This document shows positions 44,928-56,605 of a DNA stretch of 64,000 nt, in pieces. The DNA comes from Theobroma cacao (Eukaryota; Streptophyta; Magnoliopsida; Malvales; Malvaceae), in assembly GCF_000208745.1 (NCBI RefSeq), contig NC_030859.1, positions 9,388,376 through 9,452,375 on the forward strand, in the 5' to 3' direction. Under the pieces are notes generated by a model. The model ran no database searches, had not been told where the DNA came from, and saw nothing but the letters and a program-made list of their open reading frames with translations. Numbering within the stretch: the stretch's first letter is position 1; every line of letters begins with the position of its first letter. The position numbers and the translations under genes are program-made.

Positions 44928-47900
44928 TGTGACAGCCCAAATCTGGGGCCATGACCGACGCAAGGGCCCAATGGGCTCAGCCCACTAAGCCAAAGCAAGC
45001 CTATTTATATAATCTTATACATTAATCCATATGTCTTTAAAATCCAAAATTCGTAATGTTCAAATATAATTCCTTTGAAAACAATTCAAGAGACCCAATT
45101 ATGTATTCATAGTGGCATCATCAACCATAATATACATGTATAGCTTGACAAATGAGTCTTAATATTTCATATCAAGTATTCATATACACATAATTAGACC
45201 TTGACCATCAGCAGAGTGACTCTGGGCACGATTGCTAACATTTAGTGTCATGGTAAACCTACCGAGCAATGGATAGGGAGGACCACCTCGTCCTAGGACC
45301 CAGTCACCTTTAACTTAGAAAACCTAAAACATGAAGTTTAAAAACATGAGTATAAACCTAGTGAGTGAACATAAGAAAGGAACAAGCAACGTTAAGGAAG
45401 GTTTAGAAATCATGATGCACTTAAGTTCAAAAACAATGCCATTTTGTTTATTTCTCATTAAAAACACCTCATTCAAACCCTTGGTTGTTTAATCACTTGA
45501 TGATGAAAGATCCATGAACAACAAAGAAGTTGAAAACTAAAAGCTTTAGTAGAATTCAAGCAAGTCAAGTATAATAGATTGACTCTCACTACAGTGAAAA
45601 GGTATTTTCGCTGCAACGAAATTCTGGTCAGATAAAATCTAAAGGGTTTTCATTACCACAAGGAAAATCCACTCATGCCACATTGTACATTAAATTGAAC
45701 GCATTGACAATGCTCAAGTTTCCTCAATATTCAGTGTAATCACATATTATTTTCACAACCTTTTCATAACATATGCAAATAATTTCATAACATAAATGAT
45801 CATCTCTAAGGCATATATACATATATACAAACATGTATACACCCAACGGTCCTTAGCTCATGTGCCCTCCCCCACCGCACATAACTGGATATAGACCAGC
45901 ACTAGTCATCAGCTCATGTGCACCCCCACATCTGCACATAGCAAGAATCCCCCACTAGTCCTCAGCTCATGTGCACCCCCACATTCGCACATAGCTGGAA
46001 TCATCGTCATTACCGATATGTGCCCTCCCACACTACACACACTTGGTTATAATTACCATGCAATATTACTTATCCATACATATCATATATCCATATATAT
46101 ATATATATCAACATAACAAAGGTGCACATGGATTCATCACATCGCACATTTCACAACATAAAATGTTTTATCAAGGGCTTGTTCCCAGGCAATTTTAGAG
46201 CAAAAACAGATAAAATTCCCAAATGATTCATTAAAACACGTAACCATTTCCCCAAAACATTTTGAAATGCAAGTTCACTCACCTGACAAAGCTAACACCA
46301 ACAAGGTTCTAATCCAGGTAGTCCCGAAATACCATTTAAACCTATATTTATCAATAAACCATAACAACCTTAGTTAAGTCATAAATTTAAATCTAATAAT
46401 TCTAATAAATTTACATTAGGTAGTCTACCTTCTAACCTAACATTTAACGAAATTTTTAGTCTAATTCTCAAACCCATCATATCAACAATTTTCAATGTAA
46501 AGATTCTTTACCTTGGTGAGCTTAAAGGCATGAAAATCAACAAAAACCTAATATTTTCAAGAAAAATAATTTGAAGAAATTAGGAAATAAAATCTGAAAA
46601 TATAACCACAAATTCAAAAATTTCAAAAGTTGGAGATATATACCTTTTAGCCTTAAAAATGAAGATTTGAAGCCAAAAATCCAAGTATGGTTGAAAGTGG
46701 AGTAGAAATAGAAAATAAAGGAAAGAAAGATAGATTTCTTCTTTCTCTCCTAGGGTTTAGAAGTGCTGGAAATTGGGGTTACAAGCTGCAGGTTTGATGC
46801 CCAAGAAGTTTGGAGAAGAAAGGAGTAAGAAAAGAAAGGAAAGGAAAAGAAAACAAGGAAAACAAAATGAAGAAAATTTTAGTTTTTCACTTCACCATGA
46901 AAATGGCGTTGGAATGGATGAGGAGGAAGAAGAAAACTATGGTGGGAAAAGATAAGGATGGTCATGGCTGATAAAGAAAGGAGTCAAAGCTTCCTTGGGA
47001 AGCTTTGACCAAGTAAAATGGCAAAATTACCATTTTACCCTCTAAAGTTTTATTTTACCTTTTTTAATTGTATCCTCCCACCACTCATTTAACTCCAATT
47101 TCCTTCTATTATCTTCTTTTACACATGTAGAAATGAAATATAAAGTTTGTACCCCAACGCGGTGTCAAGCTCGGCTCTACAATATGTTTATTATGCCATT
47201 CCTACCTAAGAATGCATGTTTGCTTACTTGGGTACCTCGAAAATCGTTAAAGAAAGGCAATGTACCAAATGGTACAACTAAGTTGATTTAAGCCTCGAAC
47301 TAGTCCAAATAGAGATTTTAAGATGAAATTGAGAAGTTTAAAACCCCAGAATGACTTAAAATGGTGATTCGGAGTTCGAGGACCGATTTGGAGTCAAATT
47401 GGAATTTTCATGCCCTAAGGGCAAAATGGTCATTTTGCCACCTGAGGTTAAGATGTGAATGTTGGATGAAATTTTTGACTAAAATTGATCATTTGGAGTA
47501 TAATTTGAGTTTAAGAAGTGAAAATTTTAATTTCGACATTTTTCTGAGCATAGGGGTAAAATAGTCATTTTGCCACCCCAAGGGCAAACTTGTAATTTTA
47601 CACCACCCAACACTTATCCAGCACATGGATTTTACCCAATATTATCATGGATAATTGAGAAAATTTAAGTGGTGGAGAGAGATTGCTTAATGGGTAAGTA
47701 TAACACATGGATCAATGGAATGGTGACATGTGTCAAATTTTCATCCATTTATTATTTGGCTTAAAAATCAGCACAAAATCAGCCCATTTCTTTTCATATG
47801 GCCGGCCAAAGCAAGAACAAAGGAAGAAAAGGGAAGAACAAAACCCTAGGTGGAAAAATTCAAGAAAAAAGTGTGAAAATTCAAGGAAACAAGTGAAAAA

Positions 47901-50637
47901 AGGTAAGATTTTTTCAATTAAGCTTGAGATCTCTCTTTCTTAACATTTTTTCTTATTTTTCATGGTTAAATCACATGAAATCATGATGAATCCCTTGCTG
48001 GCCGAACACTTAGAGGGAGGTTTTGATGCTTGATTTGGTTAGATTTTAATGTATTTTAGTGTTTTTAGTTAGTTAGTGATGTGTAGCATGAAAAGCCAAC
48101 AAGAAAAATTCACTTCCTCCCATCACCCATCATTGGTCGAATTCTCCATGTGGAATATTGATGATAATTTTGATTTTATTTCAAGTGATTTGGTTAGGAG
48201 TTAGTGATTTATGGTGGGAGAATCAAGCTTGAAAAATTATAGTGTTGATGCACCCACCATGGCCGAATTTTCTAAGAGAAAATATGAAAATGATTTTGCT
48301 AAATTTTATGCTATTTGACTTGTGTTTGATGGTTTGGAGAATTGGAAGAAAAATGGAGTTATTTGGAGTTAAATTGGACATATTGGCTAATTAATCGGGT
48401 GATAGATCGAATTAGGCCAATACCATTTTATTTAGGTACATAATTGAATTTATATTGAACACCGTATTTAGATAGTTACCCGAGTATTTCACATCCCATT
48501 TCATGCATTAGTATAAAGCCTGAATTGGTTTTACAACGATTTATCACAAATGTAGTAAATGGCTTATTGTGCATTATGTCTAGGTGGTGAACTTTCTGGC
48601 AAAAGTAAAGAGATAGTACTCGAGGATCAAGAATCGAAGTACTTGGAATTCGATTCCCATTACAGTGAGTAACCTTGTTATCGTCTTAATTATCTAAAGT
48701 AGTTTTTATTAGTTTTTGTGATTTGATAAAAAAATGAGTTTAAATGGTAAATCTTTATGTTTTATAAGTAAAATGTGAATAAATGAAATGATTTTATAAA
48801 TTGTCTTGAAATTGAAAGATGGTTTTGAAAATGGAGTAATTGGAGACTAATTGTTGTGTTATAAATCATGGTTTGAATTGAATGGCTTATGATAATATTT
48901 GCATGAATGGCTGAATTGGTATTTGTGTTGAAAATGTATGAACTGTTAATTTGCCTTGAGAGGCTGTAAAATAAAATAATTGCCATGTCGTGTTATCGCA
49001 AATTTTATTGTATGGTGCGTTATAAATTGGTCGCTGCAGTGGACGGGTTCCGTGGACCAGCCTATTAGAGGGGCACGGTAACCCTATTATATTCATACCT
49101 CAGTATGAGAGGTGCAGTTGGATAACTTTTGAGGTTAAAACTTTAGAGTTCACTTCACGCCAAACCACCACGTGAGGGTGAACTCAGCCAACGCCAAGGA
49201 ACGATTATGTTTTCAAAATAAAAAACATGATTTATGCATACATGACTTTTTAACAGCCTTGGCGTACTCGGTTGGGATAGCTCTCGGTTAAGGTATCCTT
49301 GATAACTGAGTATGAGAATGATTTTGGCACGAGCCAAAGTTTTAAGAAATTCATAAGCCATGTTGATTACTCAATTTATATGAATTGATTTTATTTGGTT
49401 GAAATGAGTTGAAAGGTGATGAATTACAATATGTTAAACTATTTTATTTGTCTCAATTTACTCAGCTTTAGATATTTTAGATGATATTTGTTTACTCACT
49501 GGGATTATATAATCTCACCACCCTCCTTTCCACCCATTTTAGGCTCAGGATAGTCGGTAAATAGCTCATTTCGTTGAGGGCTACAATTGGACTTGCATCC
49601 TCAAAAACTGTAGGTTTACCGCTTTTGATACTTTTGGTCGTTCGTGGGCCCACGTGTCACTGTAAATTAAATCTTATGCTTTGGTTATCTGTATTACAGT
49701 ATGTATGAATTTATTTAGTTTTTACGCTAGAAAAATTATTTACTGATAACTCTATAAATATTGTTTTATAAGAAAATAGAATATTTTATTGAATATTTTT
49801 ATTATATTCAAATAGTCATAATTTCATTTTAAATGAATGTTTTAGACATCTAAACTTATTTTTTATTATGAAATATGTGTTTTCCACTCGCATACTACAT
49901 TTTTAGCTGGTTTTAAGATTTTTGAGGAAAAATGATCAAAATGCCTCTGTGAGAAAAAAAAACTATTTTTCTATTGTTTTGATTTGGAAATAGTTTATAA
50001 TCTCTCAAAACATGATACTTAACAACTGTTGCTCACAGGGGAGGTGTGAAAACTGATATTAAAGCCTTGCGAGGTTTCGGTTGGCATTTAAAGCAATGAA
50101 TGTCTATTGGGATGTTGTGGCGGTTGTCACGGGCTCGAGGGAAGTACCGGGTCGTGACACGCGGTGTCACCATAATATTTAAAATATATTTTTACCCGCG
50201 TTAGTTTTATTTAATAACAACATGTGGGCTGCACTCACTTCATTTTTCTCCGAAATTTCCTTGTTCTTCCTCTTCCCTACTTAGATTGACCATATACCCT
50301 TCCTTCATGGAAAATTTCGACACTGAATAAAATATTAATATCTTAATAATATTTTATTAATAAAATATTATTTTATTTCAAAAGTTTCCTTTTGTCTCTT
50401 TTTGTCTCCTTGGTATCCAAAATACCTTATTATGCCTCAATTCACTTCCGAATCAGTTTTTATCTCACAAATTCTTCCCCGATAAGATATATTTATTTTA
50501 TTATTATTTCCTCGTGTGCAGAATATTTTATCTCAAACTATTCCTTTCATCTTTCATCACTCTTAAACAATATAATTAACCTCAATTGTCATCCTCTAAG
50601 CTTTATTAGTCACCATATCAAAGTACAAGGTATTACA
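44928..50637 (-). mobile_element. Solo LTR, minus strand, with nested solo LTR
   Basis: TSD TCATA lies at 44923-44927 and 50638-50642. Its own parts, 44928-47162 and 50165-50637, total about 2.7 kb. On the minus strand it starts TGTAATACCTTGTACTTTG, close to the start at 40859, and ends GGGCTGTCACA. No internal region or gene is seen. Confidence 0.93.
47163..50159 (+). mobile_element. Solo LTR, group D, 3.0 kb
   Basis: It begins TGTCAAGCTCGG and ends GGGTCGTGACA, with TSD CGCGG at 47158-47162 and 50160-50164. The AGTGAGTAACC motif at 48664 and CCATTTTAGGCTCAGG at 49536 are shared with the LTRs at 54271, 56606 and 58543. No gene is seen. Confidence 0.93.
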
Positions 50638-51879
50638 TCATAATTGAATTTAATAATTCTAATAAATATACTCTATACAATCTACACTCTAACCCAACTT
50701 GTAACCTAGAATTCTAGTCTAATTCACAAATCCATTAAACTAAATGTTCAAGTTTGAAGTTTCTTTACCTTGGTGCTTGAAGGTATAAAGATCAACCAAA
50801 CCTAGCAAATTTCAAGGAAAGGAAATTTGAAGAAACTTAGAAAATAAAGTCTAAAAATTACAAACACATAAATTCAAAATTTCAAGGGTTGAAAATATAT
50901 ACCTTTTAGCCTTAAAAATGAAGATTTTAAGCCAAAAATCCAACTGTTATTGAAAGTGGAGTAGAAATAGAAAATAAAGGAAAGGAAGAGAGATTTTTCT
51001 TTCTCTCTCCTAAGGTTTAGATGTGCTGAAAATTGGGGTTAGAAGCTCCAGGTTTGATGCCCAAGAAGTTAGGAGAAGGAAGGAGTAAGAAAGGAAAATG
51101 AGAGAAAAAAAAACAAGGAAAAGAAAATAAAAATCTTGATTTTTATAGTGGAGGAACAAAAATGGCGTTGGGAGGAGATGAAGGAGGAAGATGATGCCTT
51201 GGACACAATGGCCGGCCATGGGATAAGGATGGAGAGTCAAATCTTCCTTTGGAAGCTTTGACCAAGCTTTATGAAAAATTATCGTTTTGCCCTCCAAGGT
51301 TTTCACCTTTTTTAATTGTATCCTCCCACAACCTTTTAATTCCAATTTCTTTCCATTTTTCTTCCTTAACACTTGTACCAATAAAATATCAAATTTATGA
51401 TTCAACGCGGTAACATAGTAATATTTAAATATTTACTTACCCACGCTAGCTTTATTTAATAAAGACAAGTGAGCACCATTAACGTCATGTTTTTCTCTAA
51501 ACTTTTCTCGTCCATCTTCTCCCCCACTTAGATTGACTATATATTTCTTCTTCATGAAAAATTTCGACACCGAATTAAATATTAATATTTTAATATTATT
51601 TTATTAATAAAATATTATTTTATTTCAAAACTTTCCACTAGCCTTTTAGGGCTTAAAAACATCCTACTTTGTCCCGATTCACATCCGAATCACCTTTTAT
51701 CTTGCAAATTTTTCCTTGATAAAAATATTATTATTTCTTCGCGTATGAAATATTTTATCTTAAAATACTCTTTTCACCCATCTCCATCCTTTGGCACTTA
51801 AATCAACATCTATTAACCATTTGTCTCGTTGATAAGGTCATATTGATTTCTATACGAGGGTACTGGGTGTCACAATCTA

Positions 51880-52911
51880 TTTTAACCAAAACACTATATC
51901 CCTATGTGAATTGAAATTAAAATAGAATCATTAAGTTTAGGCTCTAATCTAGCTACATATAGCCTATAGGTACATCCCCATCCTAGACTTAAACCAATTA
52001 AATGATCATATGCTATCCTAATTTTAGTTTAAACTAAACTCCCTTTCCTAAGTTTGTTTAGATTCCAAAATCAATTTAGTCGGTGATCAAGCAATTGAAA
52101 GCATTAAGAACAAATTAGAATAAACAATTTAAATCCCATTAAAGACAAGCAAGAAAGAGATTAAAAATTCAGATTACATGTGAGTTCAATTGCAATCCTA
52201 GAAAAAGAAAATTAGCTACTCATAATTGCAAAGACAAATAACATTATACAAATTTCAACCATTGAGAGTAACAAGAAAAATAGAAGTTAAGGAAGAAAAC
52301 AAAACAAATATTTGCTGCCTTTCTCTCCAAGTTTCAGCCTCAACTTCTAGCTTTTTGAATCTCCAAAAGTTGTCTCCCTAATGTCTTTTAAAAATATCCT
52401 ATTTATACTAACAAACTTAACCTATAAGTCCCTAAATTAACCTACTAATTCTAACTATTGGGCTTAATAGAGTAATGAGGCCTAAACATTAATTGTCAGT
52501 CTTAAAATTGCCATTCCTACAATAGTACACCCAACTATTTTTCGATGCCATATTCTCTATCTTACAGGCAGAACTAGGCAAAATGATCAGCATAAAAGTT
52601 TTAGCTCTGTCTCTTAACTTTACAGTGGTCTAAGAATAACAACATTTGGAGTTCTGTAATGCATGTTATGGTTAAAACACTAAAGCATATGCAAGCAAAC
52701 TTTCGAGTCTTTTAATACTTACTTTCCAAAATTAAGCCAAATTCCCTTAGTTCCTATAAAAATATAAAAACTAATAAATAATAACCAAATTAAAAGAAAT
52801 AAACATAAAATTAAAACAACTTACTTAAAAATAGACTAATTATAAAAATAACAAAAAATAACTAAATTATAATTGAAAATTAAGGACTTAGCTAATATTT
52901 AATAATTATCA
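51880..52911 (-). repeat. Athila 5' LTR, second segment
   Basis: It continues 40052-40432 and matches 3030-3290 plus 23898-24707. About 30 bp near the LTR start (52905) are missing compared with the 3' copy. It ends TTATCA at 52911, followed by TSD AGTGA. Confidence 0.9.
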
Positions 52912-52918
52912 AGTGACA

Positions 52919-53478
52919 CAAAGGAAAACTAGGGGATACCATTTACCTACGCAATGTTAGCTTTAAAATTATTATAGTTTTGATTATGAAAAAGTGATCA
53001 AATTTGCTTGAACTTTATTTGAGTAATCTTTGACAATTTCTTGAAATGTTTTAACTCCCATACATTTGTTCTTACATAGACACAAGCTTGACTCTTGAAG
53101 TTATTGAACTATATCTATAAGCTTGTATGACTTAAGTATCTGAGTGCTTATGGTTCCTATTTATTAAAGTTTGATTTAAAGATTAAAGGAAAATCTAGAT
53201 GCACTCATAAGGGGGAGTTTTGAATATCTTTTTTAATGATGGAAAAAAAAGAGAAAAGGAAGACTAAGTTAAATAGAGTTAAATAGGTCTTCATGTTTAA
53301 TTTATGTGTGTGATGCTCAGTTTTGGTTTTGTTCAATGTTATGTAAAGAAAACTAGATGCATTGACTAAAGGGGAGCAACTCATTACACACAAAGATTTG
53401 AAGTATTCATATTGAACATAGACATTGCACTCTTAATCTAGGAGTGTTTTGTCATCATCAAAAATAAGAGATAGAGAA
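52919..53478 (+). mobile_element. 3' internal remnant of a second Sirevirus-like element
   Basis: Non-coding. AAGGGGGAGTTTTG near 53210 and the stretch GGGGAGCAACTCATT...TCATCATCAAAAA (53370-53463) match the region before the Copia 3' LTR at 18140-18230. The rest of the element is missing. The minus-strand chromovirus fragment interrupts it at 52918. Confidence 0.7.
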
Positions 53479-54270
53479 TGTTGACTCTATTAGTTTTTGA
53501 TGATAATAAAACATTCCCACTCATTTGTGTCTAAGATCTCTACTTGAGTGTGTAGGACAAAAATTGTATGCCAAGAATAAATCAATTATTCAAAGGCACA
53601 TATCAAAAATCATATGAATAAGGAGCCACAATTGGTCAACAAAACAGAAGCCTCTTAGTTGGATAATAAATGGTGCTGGTTAGCTAAAATTCAAATTAGA
53701 AATTGGCTAGCTCAAGAGGATTGAGAGACAGAGAAGACTTAGTTGACCAAGAAGTAAGTTAGTCGACTAAGAGCTTATTGCTAGAAATTTGGATTTCGAG
53801 CTAGAAACAATTTAATCGACTAAGAAATAAGTTAGTCGATTAAATGCTCACTACCAAAAACTGGGATTAGAAGACAGAAACAATTTAGTCGACTAAGAGA
53901 GCAATTAGTCGACTAAAATCATTCTGTTAGAAAATTTGAATTGAGCACTAGAAGATAAAATTACAACTAAAAACAGCTAGTTTTTGTCTCTAACGGCCAA
54001 AATTGATTTTGCAAGTATTTAAAGCCTCTCTAACAATAAAAAAAAGAGAGAAAAGCCATCCATAGTGATTTTGATCTTAGAAGACCAAAATCCTTCTCTT
54101 TACACTTGTATTTCACTCCCATCCTCTGAAAAAGTGTTTGATATTAAGTTTGTACATCTTAGATCAGCTAGGTGATCAATTGTACTTCATCGTTTCTCTA
54201 TTTTCTGTTTACTTAGAGTGTGAGAGACACTCTAAGGGGTTGATCAAGCTTGGGCTAGCTTGGTTGTTGT
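53479..54270 (+). repeat. Partial 3' LTR of the second Sirevirus-like element
   Basis: It begins TGTTGACTCTATTAG and aligns with the first 800 bp or so of 9139-10240. It contains three tandem units of about 73 bp (53738-53920), each with a pair of TTAGTCGACTAA palindromes; the intact element has two. It is cut at 54270 by the solo LTR insertion. Confidence 0.85.
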
Positions 54271-55009
54271 TGTGATACCCCATATTTTGAAACAATGATT
54301 AATAAAGTTGATTGGATGCAAATTGAGGTCAGTTATAATGTTTAAAAGTGATGACAGATGAAAGGAATAGTTTAGAATAAAATATTCCGCATGCGAGGAA
54401 ATAATAATAAAATAATAATATTTTTATCGAAAGAGAATTTGGAAGATAAAAGGTGATTCGGAAGTTTATTGAGGTATAATAAGGTATTTTAGGTACCAAG
54501 GAGACAATAGGAAATTTTTAAAATAAAATAATATTTTATTAATAAAATAATATTAAAATATTAATATTTAACCAGATGTCGAAATCAAAATTTGTCATGA
54601 AAAAGGATCATATGGTTGATCCAAGTGGGGGAGAAGAAATACAAATAAATTTTTTGAAATGAGCGACGACAGTGAAATACGCATGTTTTGCTAAGTCGAG
54701 CCAACGCGAATAAGTGAATATTTAAATATTATGGTAATACTGCGTTGAAGTACAATTTTGATAATTTGGTAGTACACGTACAGAGGAAGGAAGATAGATG
54801 AAAATTGAAATTTTTAGATGTATTAAAAGGATAGAATTTGAAATATAAAGATTGGAGGATATGTAATGGAATTAATGAGAGAAATAAAATGAACATATAG
54901 TAAAATAATAATAATATATATAAAAAAATAGATAAAGATAGACCAACATGGGCAGTCGCCCATGTGGTCAATAAAAAGAGTCAAAAGACTCTTTGATTTG
55001 CTTGATGGA

Positions 55010-55880
55010 GGGAGGCCCGCCATGTGGAATAAAATGGAGAAGGAAAGAAAAATGGGGGGGCCGGCCAAATTGAAAGAAAACAAATTGGAAGATTCATGAA
55101 ACAAAAAAAAAAGTAAAGTGAAGAAGACATAGAAGAAGAGAGAAGTCAGTTGTGAGGGAGAATAAAAGAGAAACAAAAGAACAAAGGAAAGAAAGAAGAA
55201 AGAAGCAACCGAGAGAAAGGAAAAAAAAGGAAAGGAGAGAAAGGTCGAACGGTGAGGAGAAGAAAGGAAGAAAAGGAAGGCTGTAAAAGCTGAGTTAAGG
55301 GGGGCAGTTTTGCTGCCATTTAGGGAGGAAAGGTTGCTACCAATTTAAGGGTGAGAGGAGCAGCTTTAGCTATTGATTTTGAAGGCTGGAAAGTGAAGTT
55401 TTGGTTGCTGATTTTGAAGGTTGAAAGGTGCGGTTTTAGTTGCTAATCTTTGTAGTTTTGGTTGCTGATTTTTGAAGGGAAAGTAGAGCAGCTTAGCTGC
55501 TGATTTTGAGGAGAAATAAAGCAGCTTAACTGCTAATTTTTGTGTGGATATGAGCAACTCTAGCTGTTGAAAATTTCTTGGTTGAAAGACAAGAAGTTGT
55601 GGCCAGCGGTGAGAAGGAGAGAGAAGAGGAAATTGTGGACAGCTCTTGTACGTGAGAAAGGAAAAAGAAAGACAAGCAAGAAGCTGCTGGTCGGTTGGAG
55701 AGAAGAGGAAGAGAAAGAGAGAAAGAAAAGAAAAGAAAAATATATATATGCATATAAATGGGCATGGCCCAATAAGGAAAGAATGGGCATGGCCCAATTA
55801 AAAAGAAATGGGAGAAGTCCATGAAAAAGGACCCAAAAAACAATGAAGGAAGAAAAGTTCAAAAGAAAAGGAAGTGGAGA
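55010..55880 (+). repeat. Purine-rich tract with degenerate tandem repeats
   Basis: GA-rich DNA, with degenerate repeats of a GCAGCTTTAGCTGCTGATTT-like unit between 55295 and 55575. Small Lys/Glu-rich or Phe/Leu-rich reading frames across it reflect base composition and are not gene-like. Confidence 0.6.
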
Positions 55881-56605
55881 CTTGGGCCAACCTAGCCTAA
55901 TTAGGTAAAATTTCTTTACTTTTCTCCATGGCTTATTGTGAAATTGGACTGTTTAGAGGCTAGCTCATTTTATTTAATTATACATTGGTTATTTAGTGAT
56001 ATGAAGAAAATTTAAGTTGCTTAGAAGGTTGAAATAGGCACTTAATACCATAAATAATTTACCGGTGTTAATAATCTAAAGAATTACGTGAGCAAAAGAT
56101 GTAATTAATTTTAGTAAAAATGTATTAAGATGTGAATTAGGTGAATGAATTATGATAGAATGAGAAAGAGAAGTGGAATTGATGCACTAAGTATATTGGG
56201 TTTAAATTGTTGCTAGGAAAATTTGTTGTGGAGGCGTGCCAAACGAAGTATGTGACTGGCAAATAGGAATAATTATACATGTACGAATCAATAGCGACGT
56301 AGAAATCCCGCTATTGTGAAGTGAGTAACCTTATCATCATTTTAATTATCTAAAGTGGTCTTTTTATTTGATTTTGTGAATTTTATGGAAAATGTGTTTA
56401 AATGAAATGAATTTATAAATTGTCTTGAAATTGAATGATGACTTTGAAAATAGAGTAATTGGAGACCACTTGATATGTTGTAAATTTATGGTTTTAATTG
56501 ATTGGCTTATGGCAATATTGGCATGAATGGTTGAATTGCTAAATGTGTTGAAAATGCACGAATTATTGATTTGCCTTGAGAGGCTGCAAAATAAAATAAT
56601 TGCCA

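Larger units (their letters stand above)
40433..51874 (-). mobile_element. Solo LTR (group A, minus strand) with nested LTRs
   Basis: TSD ATCTA lies at 40428-40432 and 51875-51879. The uninterrupted target is visible near 3030 in the other Athila LTR. Its own pieces are 40433-40858, 43793-44927 and 50643-51874, together about 2.8 kb, the length of one LTR, with no internal region. Minus-strand start TGTGACACCCAGTACCC, end GGGCTGTGATA. It contains the palindrome array at 43980-44245 and reverse GTGCAC blocks at 44360-44600. No gene is seen. Confidence 0.92.
2658..52911 (-). mobile_element. Athila-type Gypsy retrotransposon, full length, with nested insertions
   Basis: This is a complete element on the minus strand with a perfect 5-bp TSD, AGTGA at 2653-2657 and 52912-52916. 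The 5' LTR is on the right (40052-40432 plus 51880-52911) and the 3' LTR on the left (2658-3290 plus 23898-24707). The internal region runs 24708-40051. Its own sequence without insertions is about 12 kb. Gene order on the minus strand is gag, protease, RT, RNase H and integrase, then a separate ORF. The RT and integrase motifs (VPKKG, TRTVTGWR, YGKACHLPVELEH-like) point to Athila. It holds three first-level insertions: the chromovirus at 3291, the solo LTR at 26598 and the solo LTR at 40433. All ORFs carry stops or frameshifts. Confidence 0.93.

Noticed and set aside
46773..46955. Lys/Arg/Glu-rich 60-residue frame
   Set aside because: It sits in a purine-rich part of a solo LTR, lacks any domain and is not kept in the related LTR at 51010-51180.
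55366..55862. Phe/Leu-rich frames that look membrane-like
   Set aside because: They are the reverse of a purine-rich tract in a solo LTR; overlapping frames all look alike because of composition.
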